A stretch of 64,000 nt of DNA from positions 62,001 to 126,000 of the forward strand of contig NZ_REFA01000001.1 of NCBI RefSeq assembly GCF_003852705.1, in the 5' to 3' direction. Positions 35,902 through 44,791 of the stretch are shown piece by piece. The notes below the pieces were generated by a model. The model saw only the letters and a list, made by a program, of their open reading frames with translations. It did not search any database and was not told where the DNA came from. Position 1 is the stretch's first letter. Each line of letters starts with the position of its first letter. A program made the position numbers and the translations under genes. This DNA is from Amniculibacterium aquaticum (GTDB lineage Bacteria > Bacteroidota > Bacteroidia > Flavobacteriales > Weeksellaceae).

Positions 35902-37506
35902 TTAAAATTTGCTCAGTATTCCCCAATGGATTTTGGTATCGCTAAATTTCATTGGATTTCCTACCGGATTTCCATTGGAAATTTGGAAACTCATCAAGCC
36001 AATTTTTATAAAGAAATTGAAGCCCAATCCCAAACTGTACACTTTGGTATTTGTGCTCAATGCATCGTTTGTGATTTGTCCATATTGTCCAAATACATCG
36101 AAAAATGCTTGTTCGCCGATTAAATAACGATATTCTGCTGTTCCAAAATAGTAAAAATTAGACAACAAAGAGCTTTCATTAAAGCCCCGGAATGAATTCC
36201 ATCCGCCCAAACGAAGCAGCTCATTGGTTGAAAGCGGAAGTTTGGATTTTATCCCGGCAACCTCACCACGAAGATTTATGAAATGATTTCCTTTCAACCC
36301 AAAATTTCTCTCGGCTGAAAGAAAGTAATTGCTTTGTGTAGAACTAAGATCATCAGCCTGATAAAAAACCGATGCATAAGAAGCTTCTGCAGCGATGTGG
36401 GTTTTGTGTCTGAACAATTCGATCTCTGTGGGTTCCGTAAATTCGTACCACAAACCGATGCCGCTTTTGTTGAAATCTTTTCCTTCTAAAAAAGCAGAAT
36501 TGCTCACGGTGGAGGTTTCCAGACTGCCTCTTAGTCCTAGTTTTTGTCTGTTGCTCAGGTGATAGTACACCGAGGGTCTGAACTTGAAATTGGCAAAAGT
36601 AGAGTCTTGTTTGTAAATATTGGTCTGTATGTTCAGTCCGACATTGGAGCCCAAAACGAAAGGAACATCGACTTTCAAATCAAAATTTTGACCGCTATCC
36701 GGGTTTCTTTGCCAAAAAACATTGACCGTTTCAAATCCGTTGAACAGGTTTCTGAACTGTACATCCAAAGTGCCGTTGATGGTAAACTTCTCGGATTTGT
36801 CATTGCCAAAACCAAGAACGCCATCAAAAGAATTGGATTTTTTTTTCTTTAAAAACAAATAAATGTCGGTCGTGTCTTTGGTGAACAAAGTCTGTGGAGG
36901 CTTCTCTAACTGTACAAAAGGATGGTTTTGTAATGATTTTTGTATTGAAAGCAAATTCATCGTGCCGTACACCGATCCTTTGTATTCTTTCTCCAGGTTT
37001 TTTAGAAATCTTTTCGGAACTTTTTCATAGCCTTTCACGACGAAACCGTTTATTTTTCTTTTATCTTGCTGTAAAATACTCAGTTCAACCTCTGGAGTTT
37101 TGTTTTTCAAGCCGAGATATTTGGTTTTGACACGAGAGAAAACAAATCCTTGATCGAAGATTTTATTGTGAATTTTCTGTCGAAGAGAATCCAGATTTTG
37201 CGTTTCAAATTCCGGTTTCAAGTTCAGTTCAGCGGCCAATTCGGGATTTATTTTAACAAAAACTCGATTGTAATTTTCGCCTTTATCAAACAAAATGGTA
37301 GTGGATTCTCCTTCTTTTTTAACCGAAATAACTTTGGCGAAATAGTATTTGTGCTCTGCTAAAGAATCCAAGAATTTCACTGCAGAAAGAGAGTCTTTTT
37401 TTAGGTATTGCTTTTGATTTTGGACATCAATCAAAACAAAACGGTTCTGTTGACCGAACAACAAAAACATCCAAAACAAGTTGATAAAAAGCAATAACCG
37501 TTTCAA
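35902..37506 (-). CDS. Omp85-superfamily outer membrane protein
   Basis: 534 residues. A signal peptide (LLLFINLFWMFLLFGQQ) is followed by a region with POTRA-like features (about 30-200, KINGFVVKGYEKVPKRFLKNLEKEY) and a C-terminal beta-barrel. The Omp85 hallmark is seen in LLRLGGWNSFRGFNESSL, the (V/I)RGF-type motif of the BamA/TamA/FhaC superfamily. The role in envelope assembly or protein translocation is unknown. It is too short for BamA; the order SDR, aroA upstream gives no hint. Monocistronic. Confidence 0.8.
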   Translation of the reverse strand: MKRLLLFINLFWMFLLFGQQNRFVLIDVQNQKQYLKKDSLSAVKFLDSLAEHKYYFAKVISVKKEGESTTILFDKGENYNRVFVKINPELAAELNLKPEFETQNLDSLRQKIHNKIFDQGFVFSRVKTKYLGLKNKTPEVELSILQQDKRKINGFVVKGYEKVPKRFLKNLEKEYKGSVYGTMNLLSIQKSLQNHPFVQLEKPPQTLFTKDTTDIYLFLKKKKSNSFDGVLGFGNDKSEKFTINGTLDVQFRNLFNGFETVNVFWQRNPDSGQNFDLKVDVPFVLGSNVGLNIQTNIYKQDSTFANFKFRPSVYYHLSNRQKLGLRGSLETSTVSNSAFLEGKDFNKSGIGLWYEFTEPTEIELFRHKTHIAAEASYASVFYQADDLSSTQSNYFLSAERNFGLKGNHFINLRGEVAGIKSKLPLSTNELLRLGGWNSFRGFNESSLLSNFYYFGTAEYRYLIGEQAFFDVFGQYGQITNDALSTNTKVYSLGLGFNFFIKIGLMSFQISNGNPVGNPMKFSDTKIHWGILSKF

Positions 37507-37520
37507 TATAAATTAATTTT

Positions 37521-38333
37521 TTAATCCATTTGACTGTACTTCCTCATCAGTTTTTCATAGAATTTTTGTGGTAAAATCCATTTGAGAGGCACTCCAATTT
37601 TCTGACCAAATTTACCAAAATAATAATGAGCTTTCCATGATTTTTTCATCAGCAAGGCATCAATAAAATGTGCCACTTCCAAAGGTTCATTGCCAGTATC
37701 GACATGGGCGTTCATTAAAGAATATACTTTGTTGTAAATGGTTTTATAAGGTTCCGAAACTTTTGTTTGCACTCTGTTTTCGGCAATTTTGGTTTTAATA
37801 TCTCCCAAGTGTAAAGAGCAAACTTCTATATCCCAAGCTGCAACTTCGTAACGAACGGCTTCTGTTACTTTGTCCAATGCCGATTTGGAAGCCGAATAAA
37901 ATCCACGAAACGGCAAGCCCATTTCTGAACCGATACTGGAAATGTTGATGATCTGACCCGATTTTTGATTTCTCATTTCTGGAAGTACTGCCGACATCAT
38001 TTGTACAGCGCCCACCAAATTCAGGTTGAACAATTTCCAAATGTCTTCTTTGCGGGTGTCTTCCACAGGACCCACCATTCCCATTCCGGCATTGTTAATC
38101 AAAACATCAATACGACCTTGTGATTTTGTAATTTCATCAACGGCTTTTGTAATTTTATCGTTGTCGGTTATGTCCACGGAAATGCTGGTAAAATATGGGC
38201 TTTCGGAAATTTTCCTACTAAAGCCATAGACTTTATGTCCTTTTTTTCCAAAATATTCAGCGAGTGTAAATCCAATTCCGGAAGAGGCTCCAGTTATGAT
38301 GATGGTTTTATTCTGTTTCATTAATGCATTCAT
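37521..38333 (-). CDS. short-chain dehydrogenase/reductase family protein
   Basis: 270 residues. The NAD(P)-binding TGASSGIG (about 15-22), NNAGMGMVGPVE and the catalytic YSASK motif make this a classical SDR; a Ser in INISSIGS completes the triad. An Arg after the second beta-strand (FSRK) suggests NADP preference (inference). The C-terminal part is hydrophobic/basic and the substrate is unknown. It lies 4 bp downstream of aroA on the same strand. A second ATG 12 bp later could be the real start. Confidence 0.88.
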   Translation of the reverse strand: MNALMKQNKTIIITGASSGIGFTLAEYFGKKGHKVYGFSRKISESPYFTSISVDITDNDKITKAVDEITKSQGRIDVLINNAGMGMVGPVEDTRKEDIWKLFNLNLVGAVQMMSAVLPEMRNQKSGQIINISSIGSEMGLPFRGFYSASKSALDKVTEAVRYEVAAWDIEVCSLHLGDIKTKIAENRVQTKVSEPYKTIYNKVYSLMNAHVDTGNEPLEVAHFIDALLMKKSWKAHYYFGKFGQKIGVPLKWILPQKFYEKLMRKYSQMD

Positions 38334-38337
38334 TTAT

Positions 38338-39567
38338 TTATAGAGGGTTCAATACTCTAGACAGGTCAGTCCAAAAATTAGGATACGACTTTTGTACGAC
38401 CGATGGATCTTGAATTTCAATGTCACCAACCAAGGCAAAAGGTGCAAAACTCATGGCCATGCGATGATCCTGATAGGTTGCTATTGAACTGTTTTTTTCG
38501 GGTTTAAAATAAGAATTAGATGCGATGGATTGGTCATCAATGTTGGCATTGCATCCAATTTTTTTAAGCTCATTTTTCAATGCTACCAAACGATCGGTTT
38601 CTTTTATTTTTAATGTTTTAAGTCCTTTGAAATGGAATGGAATGCCAAGGGCAGTTGTTGTTACACAGAGCGTTTGAGCGATATCCGGACAGTCGTTCAG
38701 ATCCAAGTCTATGCTTTTTGGAAAAGAAAAATCCGCATTTGGTTTTAAAATAATATGATGATTCTCAATGTCAAAATGAGTGTTGATTCCAAAGTGGTTT
38801 TTATAAATTTCGACCAATCTCGAATCTCCCTGCAAAGAATTTGGTTTGAAATTTCCCAATCTAATTTCTTTTCTCCCAATGGCTGCCAAAGAATAAAAAT
38901 AACTTGCAGACGACCAATCGCTCTCTACCACCATTTTATATACGGTATCCGATGGGATTTTTGGGCTGATTTTTATACTATTTCCCGACCAATCTACAGA
39001 AATTCCAATGGATTTTAGCAGATCTACGGTCATTTGCAAATACGGTCTAGAAGTAAGTGCTCCCACCAATTCTAGGGTTAGCCCTTTTTGCAATTTACCG
39101 GCAACCAGCAGTAGAGAACTGATGAATTGCGACGAAATGTTTGCGTTTATTTTAACACGGTTTTTTTCTAGGTTTTTTCCAAAGATTTTCAAAGGCGGAG
39201 ATCCTTTTTTGTCCGTATATTGGATGTCGGCACCCAAGGTTTTCAATGCATCAACAAGGTCTTTAATGGGTCTTTGTATTAGTCGTTCGGATCCCGTTAG
39301 TACCACTTCTGCGTTTTCTAAACTTGCAAAATAGGAGGTCAAAAAGCGCATGGCAGTACCGGCATGATGCACATCGATTACTTTGCAGTCGTTGTCCAGG
39401 GCTTTTTTTAACAGCATGGTATCTTCGGAGTCGGATAAATTATCGATGTCGATATTTCCAAAGCAGGATTGAAGAATTAACAATCGGTTGGATTCGCTCT
39501 TGGATCCATTAATTCGAATAAATTGATTGGCAAGGAGTTTTGATTTTTTAATGCGTTTGTATTCCAT
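38338..39567 (-). CDS. aroA: 3-phosphoshikimate 1-carboxyvinyltransferase (EPSP synthase)
   Basis: Sixth step of the shikimate pathway, 409 residues. Landmarks: INGSKSESNRLLIL, HAGTAMRFLTSYFA, GSERLIQRPIKDLVDAL, KETDRLVALKNELKKIG and YQDHRMAMSFAPFAL. The length is slightly below E. coli AroA (427). The SDR gene follows. A minus-strand -7 element is at 39601-39608. Confidence 0.95.
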   Translation of the reverse strand: MEYKRIKKSKLLANQFIRINGSKSESNRLLILQSCFGNIDIDNLSDSEDTMLLKKALDNDCKVIDVHHAGTAMRFLTSYFASLENAEVVLTGSERLIQRPIKDLVDALKTLGADIQYTDKKGSPPLKIFGKNLEKNRVKINANISSQFISSLLLVAGKLQKGLTLELVGALTSRPYLQMTVDLLKSIGISVDWSGNSIKISPKIPSDTVYKMVVESDWSSASYFYSLAAIGRKEIRLGNFKPNSLQGDSRLVEIYKNHFGINTHFDIENHHIILKPNADFSFPKSIDLDLNDCPDIAQTLCVTTTALGIPFHFKGLKTLKIKETDRLVALKNELKKIGCNANIDDQSIASNSYFKPEKNSSIATYQDHRMAMSFAPFALVGDIEIQDPSVVQKSYPNFWTDLSRVLNPL

Positions 39568-39600
39568 GGAATCCTTTTGTATTTCGAATTAACAATTTTA

Positions 39601-39608
39601 CAAATCTA
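39601..39608 (-). promoter_or_regulatory. -7 promoter element for aroA
   Basis: TAGATTTG on the minus strand, 34 bp before the aroA ATG. No -33 TTTG. Confidence 0.45.
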
Positions 39609-39616
39609 CAAAAAAA

Positions 39617-39647
39617 CAAAAAAAGCACCCTGTGTTAGAGGGTGCTT
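39617..39647 (-). terminator. terminator after the Ala-rich lipoprotein gene
   Basis: On the minus strand, AGCACCC and GGGTGCT form the stem, with a long T-rich tail. It also lies just upstream of the aroA promoter. Confidence 0.7.
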
Positions 39648-39670
39648 GAACTGTTTTACTAAAAGTAGAA

Positions 39671-40006
39671 TTATTTTGTTACCGATTTTGCAGCGTCTTT
39701 CACTTCTTTAGCAGCGTCTTTTACTTCGTTAGCTGCACCTTTAGCTGCATCTTTTACATCTGCAGTTGCATCTTTAGCAGCATCTTTTACATCGGTTACT
39801 GCAGTTTTAGCAGCATCGGATACGGTACCTGCAGCCTCGTTAATAGGTGCTGCTACTGAATCTGCAGCTGCAGAAATTGTAGAATCTACTGCTGGTGTTA
39901 CAACGGTAGCTGAGTCTGTAGCTGATGGAGTTTCTACAGCTTCGGATTTTTTACATGCTACTAGAGCCAATGCAGCAACGGCTGCTACGAACAATGATTT
40001 TTTCAT
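39671..40006 (-). CDS. Ala-rich lipoprotein with 11-residue repeats
   Basis: A 111-residue protein with a lipobox (LALVACKK, Cys at about 18) after a short signal, so it should be membrane-anchored through signal peptidase II (lspA in this window). The rest is Ala/Lys/Asp/Val-rich, and from about residue 62 contains tandem units with the pattern DAAKxxxxxVK repeated three times plus partial copies. This resembles the amphipathic 11-mer of LEA-type stress proteins. The frame extends to 40051, but ATG 40006 fits the signal peptide and the promoter element at 40062-40069. Confidence 0.8.
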   Translation of the reverse strand: MKKSLFVAAVAALALVACKKSEAVETPSATDSATVVTPAVDSTISAAADSVAAPINEAAGTVSDAAKTAVTDVKDAAKDATADVKDAAKGAANEVKDAAKEVKDAAKSVTK

Positions 40007-40061
40007 AATAATTGAATTTGTTTTTAAATGTTGTTTTAATTTTGGGTTCATTTGAACAAGA

Positions 40062-40069
40062 CAAATGTA
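40062..40069 (-). promoter_or_regulatory. -7 promoter element for the Ala-rich lipoprotein
   Basis: TACATTTG on the minus strand, 56 bp before ATG 40006. Confidence 0.5.
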
Positions 40070-40203
40070 GATCCACTTTCAAAATTCGTGTTGAAAATGA
40101 CTTGTAATTTGATTGTAAAATACTTTACAAATATAAGTATTGTAAATCAGATAGTTAGGGTGATTGAAGACTTGGGTGACTTTTGTTTTTTCTTTTTTTA
40201 CAA

Positions 40204-40241
40204 CAAAAAAAGAAATGCTTTGTTCATTTTCAAAGCATTTC
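40204..40241 (-). terminator. terminator after the MazG-like gene
   Basis: On the minus strand, GAAATGCTTTG and CAAAGCATTTC make an 11-bp stem followed by a T-rich tail. Confidence 0.7.
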
Positions 40242-40260
40242 AAGGTGTATTCAAGAATAG

Positions 40261-40587
40261 TTATTTTAATTTACTATTGTTTTTGTGTCTATTTTGATCT
40301 CTTTCGGTTTTCAATTTCATTTTATGATCAAAAGCTTCCTGAAGATTGGTGCCGGTCTGATTGGCCAAACAAAGGGTGACAAATAAAACATCGGCAAGCT
40401 CTTCGCCCAAATCTTTTGCTTTATCGCTTTCCTTTTCGCTTTGCTCGCCGTATCTTCTGGCAATAATTCTAGCAACTTCACCAACTTCTTCGGTGAGCAT
40501 CGCCATGTTGGTCAATTCGTTAAAGTATCGGACACCAACAGTTTTTATCCATTCATCAACTTGATTTTGCAAATGTGTAATTTCCAT
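40261..40587 (-). CDS. MazG-like nucleotide pyrophosphohydrolase
   Basis: A 108-residue all-alpha NTP pyrophosphohydrolase of the MazG superfamily. Metal-binding acidic residues appear in LTEEVGEVARIIARRYG and LGEELADVLFVTLCLANQTG, the EExxE...ExxD pattern. It would hydrolyse NTPs or dNTPs to monophosphates for house-cleaning; the substrate is unknown. It is 15 bp downstream of the beta-helix lipoprotein gene on the same strand. Confidence 0.85.
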   Translation of the reverse strand: MEITHLQNQVDEWIKTVGVRYFNELTNMAMLTEEVGEVARIIARRYGEQSEKESDKAKDLGEELADVLFVTLCLANQTGTNLQEAFDHKMKLKTERDQNRHKNNSKLK

Positions 40588-40602
40588 ATTTTATAAAGAT
40601 CA

Positions 40603-42003
40603 TTATTGGTATGCTCCCAAAGTAGGATTGGATAAACGAGAATTTCCTACTAAATCCAAAGGTACGGAAGCAGCAACCGTTAGATTTCCTTTGTTTCGAG
40701 CGGGTGAAGTGGGTTTTACCCTAAAATTCATTTTCTCGATGTATGAATTTATAAATTCTGGATCTTGATTTTTTAATGAACCGACGATGAAAGGATTGGC
40801 ATCGAAACCAAAACCTGCAGTATCGCTGTATTTCAAAAGAGAATTGGTGATGGAATAATTGAAAGTCTGTCCAGAAATAGCGTTGAATTGCACGGCATTA
40901 TTTTGTATTCCGTACAGAATTGAGTTTTTTATATCCAAATTTAATGCTCCGTATTCAATTTGGCCGGAAGGATTTTTCCATTCGTTACTGGCATAAAGAG
41001 AATAGGCATTTGTGGACGAGTTGAGTTCCCAATAATTGACAAGAGTACTGTGGGTAATGTCCAAGAAACCACCTTTGAACATTCCGATAGCGGCGTCTCC
41101 AAAATTGTTCATGACCAAATTTTTAGCAGCGATAACCGAGCTAACAGCGTGTATCCCGTATTCTTGAAAAGTATGGATGATGGTGTTACTGATGTTGGCC
41201 GTTGTTTGTTTCATGTCCAAACCTCTTGTGCCGCCAAAAATTCGAGCATAGTTCATGTTTAGGCTGGAGTTGGCATCAAAAGAAATGGAGTTCCAATTTT
41301 TAGGTATGGTATCGTACTTCGTATCGTTTCTGTCGCCTCGGAAAACGACTTCATGGCCTAAAGTTCCGTTCACATTTAGCTGAGCCGAATTGGAGATTTT
41401 CAACCCGGAATTTTTATGAAAATACACTTTGGTGCCGGCTTGGATGTCCAATTTTACACCGGGTTCAACTTGGAGGTTTCCGTAGATTATTTTGGCTTTA
41501 TCATTGGTCCAAACGGTATTGCTGGTGATTTTTACCGGATTGGCAGTGGTTTGTACAAAAAACTCGGCATCCTGAACTACAGAAAACAGAGTGACATGCT
41601 GCGTTGCTGCTCCAGAAGTAAAAATGATTTGATCTTCTGCAATGGCTTCTGGTCCGTTGGCTTTCGGTGCTATTTCTACAAAGATGTAAAGCGAATCCTT
41701 CTTTCTAAGTGGGATGTTTTGAAACTCAAATCCCGATTTTCCATCCACATTTATTCGGTACAAAGATCCTGCGCCTCTTCCCAATTCAATCTTAGGAATG
41801 ACGATGTCCTTGTCCTCGTCGTTGTACACTTTTACCGCATAGGTTTCTGAGCGCACCTGGTTGTACACCGTGTCACAAAATACGGTATCTCTGGAAAAAC
41901 GGAGTTCTTGGTTGGGAGTGTCGAATTCGATTTCGTCCCGATTGCAAGAAAACAAAATCAAGCCTGTCCAAAATAATAGTGCAGCAATAAGTTTCGAGTT
42001 CAT
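40603..42003 (-). CDS. beta-helix lipoprotein of unknown function
   Basis: 466 residues. The N-terminal segment LIAALLFWTGLILFSCNRDE has a lipobox-like FSC, so it is a likely surface or periplasmic lipoprotein. The first 150 residues look like a beta-sandwich (FSRDTVFCDTVYNQVRSETYAVKVYNDEDKD), and the remainder has a run of short turns (ISNSAQLNVNGTLG; DMKQTTANISNTII; LVNYWELNSSTNAYS) suggesting a right-handed parallel beta-helix. Substrate or partner unknown. Confidence 0.7.
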   Translation of the reverse strand: MNSKLIAALLFWTGLILFSCNRDEIEFDTPNQELRFSRDTVFCDTVYNQVRSETYAVKVYNDEDKDIVIPKIELGRGAGSLYRINVDGKSGFEFQNIPLRKKDSLYIFVEIAPKANGPEAIAEDQIIFTSGAATQHVTLFSVVQDAEFFVQTTANPVKITSNTVWTNDKAKIIYGNLQVEPGVKLDIQAGTKVYFHKNSGLKISNSAQLNVNGTLGHEVVFRGDRNDTKYDTIPKNWNSISFDANSSLNMNYARIFGGTRGLDMKQTTANISNTIIHTFQEYGIHAVSSVIAAKNLVMNNFGDAAIGMFKGGFLDITHSTLVNYWELNSSTNAYSLYASNEWKNPSGQIEYGALNLDIKNSILYGIQNNAVQFNAISGQTFNYSITNSLLKYSDTAGFGFDANPFIVGSLKNQDPEFINSYIEKMNFRVKPTSPARNKGNLTVAASVPLDLVGNSRLSNPTLGAYQ

Positions 42004-42160
42004 ATCATTTAAGTATTAGCGTGTGATGAATACGGATTTTATGAATTGGAAAACCATAGACATACAAAGTCCAAAGATAAACTTTTCTGAAAATAAAGAT
42101 TAAAGGTTGGGGATAAATTTACAGATGCAAAAAATATAATGTGAAAATTTGTGAAAAAGT

Positions 42161-42191
42161 TTTGCATAAATAAAAAATATGGTTACTTTTG
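42161..42191 (+). promoter_or_regulatory. promoter of rpmE2
   Basis: TTTG (42161-42164), 19 bp, TACTTTTG (42184-42191). This is one of the two best -33/-7 pairs of the window. Confidence 0.8.
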
Positions 42192-42266
42192 CAACCTGAA
42201 ATTAAGCAGAGAAATATCCATTACTATTTCAAAGCCATTTATTTTAATCTTTTAAATTAATTAGTT

Positions 42267-42518
42267 ATGAAAAACGGAATCCATCCAGAAAATTATAGAC
42301 TTGTAGTTTTCAAAGACATGAGTAACGACGAGATGTTTCTTTGCAAATCTACTGCAGAAACAAAAGACACCATCGAGTTCGAAGGAGCAACATATCCATT
42401 GATCAAAATGGAAATCTCATCTACCTCTCACCCTTTTTACACGGGTAAAGTGAAATTGGTTGATACAGCAGGTAGAGTTGACAAATTCATGAACAAGTAC
42501 AAAAAATTCGCTAAGTAA
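42267..42518 (+). CDS. rpmE2: 50S ribosomal protein L31 type B
   Basis: 83 residues of the zinc-free type B L31. [19 protein letters not shown] and [23 protein letters not shown] are typical. Only one Cys is present (FLCKSTAE), no CxxC pair. A terminator follows at 42547-42578. Confidence 0.95.
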   Translation: MKNGIHPENYRLVVFKDMSNDEMFLCKSTAETKDTIEFEGATYPLIKMEISSTSHPFYTGKVKLVDTAGRVDKFMNKYKKFAK

Positions 42519-42546
42519 TTTAGAGAAATTTTTAGAAAATATTAAA

Positions 42547-42578
42547 ATCTTTCGACCTTGTCGAGAGATTTTTTTTTT
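42547..42578 (+). terminator. terminator after rpmE2
   Basis: The stem ATCTTTCGA/TCGAGAGAT (one G-U pair) is followed by a run of T. The next promoter element lies 3 bp away. Confidence 0.75.
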
Positions 42579-42580
42579 GT

Positions 42581-42588
42581 TATTTTTG
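42581..42588 (+). promoter_or_regulatory. -7 promoter element for the GlmU-like gene
   Basis: TATTTTTG, directly after the rpmE2 terminator, 71 bp before the ATG. Confidence 0.5.
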
Positions 42589-42658
42589 CCTCAAAACACA
42601 TAATCAACAGCTGTGTTTCGTCAACCAACAACCCATAACCATCAACCAACTACAAAAC

Positions 42659-43825
42659 ATGCAAATCGTATTTTCTGACGCACAATATTGGAACAATTTC
42701 TTACCATTAACTTATACCCGACCGGTTGCCGAGTTGCGATGTGGTATTTTAACATTTTCTGAAAGATGGAAAACCCTTCTAGAAATCGAAAATTGTTCTT
42801 ACATCACAGAAGATTATTTGCAAAATAAATATCCTGCTCCCAAAAAAGAAGAAGCTTTGTTTATTGTGCCTAATTTCTTGCCTACCGAAGGGGTTTTAGA
42901 GCAAATAAAAGATCTTAAGTTTGGCGAAGCTTTGGTGTATAAAGACGAGCTTTTGGCAGCCAGAATCAACATGGATAATTTTTCGTTGAATCAAATTGAG
43001 AAAATGACCGACATCCATGAAGACTTGTTTTTTTTCGAAAAACATACGGATCTTTTTTCAAAAAACAATGCAGCCATTGAGTTTGATTTTGATCTGATCA
43101 CCAAAAACAGAACCTCGCAACCATTGTCCGAGACCAATGGATTTTTGGGAGAAAAGTCCAATCTTTTTATCGAAGAGGGTGCCGTGGTGGAGTACAGTAC
43201 ACTAAACTGCAAAACCGGAAAAATATACATCGGAAAAAATGCTGAAATCATGGAAGGATGCCATGTTCGTGGCAGTCTGGCTCTATGCGAGGGTTCCATC
43301 ATCAATATGGGGGCGAAAATCTATGGGGCAACAACGATTGGTCCAAAGTCTAAAGTGGGTGGTGAGGTCAACAATATTGTCATCCTTGGATATTCCAACA
43401 AAGGGCACGATGGTTTCTTGGGCAACTCCATCTTAGGTGAGTGGTGCAATTTGGGTGCGGATACCAATTCGTCTAACCTGAAGAACAATTATTCGGAAGT
43501 GAAACTTTGGAGTTACCAAAGTGAGAAATTTGAAAAAACCGGGCTTCAGTTTTGTGGAGTTATTATGGGAGATCATAGTAAAACTGCCATCAATATTCAG
43601 CTGAATACGGGTACTGTTGTTGGTGTAGCGGCCAATATTTTCAAATCCGGATTTCCACCAAATGTGGTTGAGCATTTCTCTTGGGGAGGCATGAAGGGAG
43701 ACGAAAAATTCACCATCAATAAAGCTTTCGAGGTTGCAGAGATTGCCATGTCTAGACGAAAGGTCACTTTGGAAGAAAATGACAAAAAAATCTTGACCTA
43801 TATTTTCAATAATTTCGTGTCGTAG
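42659..43825 (+). CDS. GlmU-family two-domain sugar nucleotidyltransferase/acyltransferase
   Basis: 388 residues, matching the Bacteroidota alternative GlmU family (UDP-GlcNAc diphosphorylase/GlcN-1-P N-acetyltransferase). The N-terminal part has MQIVFSDAQYWNNFLPLTYTRPVAELRCG. The C-terminal half (about 180-380) is a left-handed beta-helix with hexapeptide turns (KIYIGKNAEIMEGCHVRGS, GAKIYGATTIGPKSKVGGEV). A role in UDP-GlcNAc supply for peptidoglycan or LPS is likely. Confidence 0.88.
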   Translation: MQIVFSDAQYWNNFLPLTYTRPVAELRCGILTFSERWKTLLEIENCSYITEDYLQNKYPAPKKEEALFIVPNFLPTEGVLEQIKDLKFGEALVYKDELLAARINMDNFSLNQIEKMTDIHEDLFFFEKHTDLFSKNNAAIEFDFDLITKNRTSQPLSETNGFLGEKSNLFIEEGAVVEYSTLNCKTGKIYIGKNAEIMEGCHVRGSLALCEGSIINMGAKIYGATTIGPKSKVGGEVNNIVILGYSNKGHDGFLGNSILGEWCNLGADTNSSNLKNNYSEVKLWSYQSEKFEKTGLQFCGVIMGDHSKTAINIQLNTGTVVGVAANIFKSGFPPNVVEHFSWGGMKGDEKFTINKAFEVAEIAMSRRKVTLEENDKKILTYIFNNFVS

Positions 43826-43912
43826 AAAATCTTTAAGATTTTTTATCAAACTTTAATATAAATTTAACGCCATTAGGACTTTGCACGGTGTTTAATCCCA
43901 AGAAAATGTCTG

Positions 43913-43920
43913 TATTTTTG
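43913..43920 (+). promoter_or_regulatory. -7 promoter element for the 43928 gene
   Basis: TATTTTTG, 7 bp before the ATG at 43928, so the leader would be almost absent. Confidence 0.4.
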
Positions 43921-43927
43921 TCACCTT

Positions 43928-44719
43928 ATGAAGAAAATACTCGTTTTTTGGCTGACCTTAATGGTGTTGGGCATAAAAGCTCAAATCGTACAAGGAGAAC
44001 TGTATCTGAAAGACCATTCCGTGTTGTACCTTAATCAAGTGTATGTTACCAACATCAACACCATGAAAACGGTGCTTTCCGATTATAATGGTAGGTTTAG
44101 TATCGAAGGAAAACTAGGGGAGACGCTTCGTTTTACTTCCATGGTTACCGAAAGAAAAGATCTGAAAATTAGTCAAGAAATCCTGAATAATTCTAAAAAT
44201 TTTATTGAACTCAAAGTCGATTATTACGATATAGAAGAAGTAAAACTCAGAAGCTTTAGGCCCAGTGGTAATCTTAGAAAAGATGTGCTCAGTCTAAAAA
44301 AGAAGGATCACAATGAAGAGATTCAACGGACGATTGGCTTGCCGAGACCTAAAGGCAATGGACTCTCGCCTCAGCTTCCTGTAGCTTCATTTGCCAATGG
44401 AGGTCTAAGCTTTAGTTTGGAGAGTATTTACGATATTATTTCTGGTGAAAGAAAAAAGAAAGAGCGCTACCAAGAATATGTAAAGATGAATGCTGCCATC
44501 CAAAATATTCAGAGTTATTTAGGCGAAGATTATTTCATCAAACTAAAAATTCCAAAAGAGTTCATCAACAATTTTTTACAATTTGTTTACAGTTCGGAAA
44601 ATCTACAGCCTTTTGTACAAAAAGGAAATTATGAAGGGGTAAAATTCTATATAGAAAAGTACCATCCCATCTATCAAAAGCGATTAAAATCTTCAAATTT
44701 GATGAAATTGGTGGAATAA
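43928..44719 (+). CDS. secreted protein with CarboxypepD_reg-like N-domain
   Basis: 263 residues. The signal peptide ends around GIKAQ. Residues about 20-90 form a carboxypeptidase-regulatory-like beta-sandwich (QGELYLKDHSVLYLNQVYVTNINTMKTVLSDYNGRFSIEG, split by turns). The rest is helical and basic, with no known domain. It pairs with the next gene on the same strand, also secreted (72-bp gap). Confidence 0.65.
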   Translation: MKKILVFWLTLMVLGIKAQIVQGELYLKDHSVLYLNQVYVTNINTMKTVLSDYNGRFSIEGKLGETLRFTSMVTERKDLKISQEILNNSKNFIELKVDYYDIEEVKLRSFRPSGNLRKDVLSLKKKDHNEEIQRTIGLPRPKGNGLSPQLPVASFANGGLSFSLESIYDIISGERKKKERYQEYVKMNAAIQNIQSYLGEDYFIKLKIPKEFINNFLQFVYSSENLQPFVQKGNYEGVKFYIEKYHPIYQKRLKSSNLMKLVE

Positions 44720-44734
44720 TTCTTGAAAGAAAAG

Positions 44735-44742
44735 TATCTTTG
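44735..44742 (+). promoter_or_regulatory. -7 promoter element for the 44792 gene
   Basis: TATCTTTG, 50 bp before the ATG. Confidence 0.5.
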
Positions 44743-44791
44743 TGACTTTATTTGAGAAATCAAATTTTTAATCGTTAACCTTAGAATTTCA

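Noticed and set aside
40052-40379. Small plus-strand frames near the Ala-rich lipoprotein
   Set aside because: They run through the terminator of the MazG-like gene and the lipoprotein promoter; no protein features.
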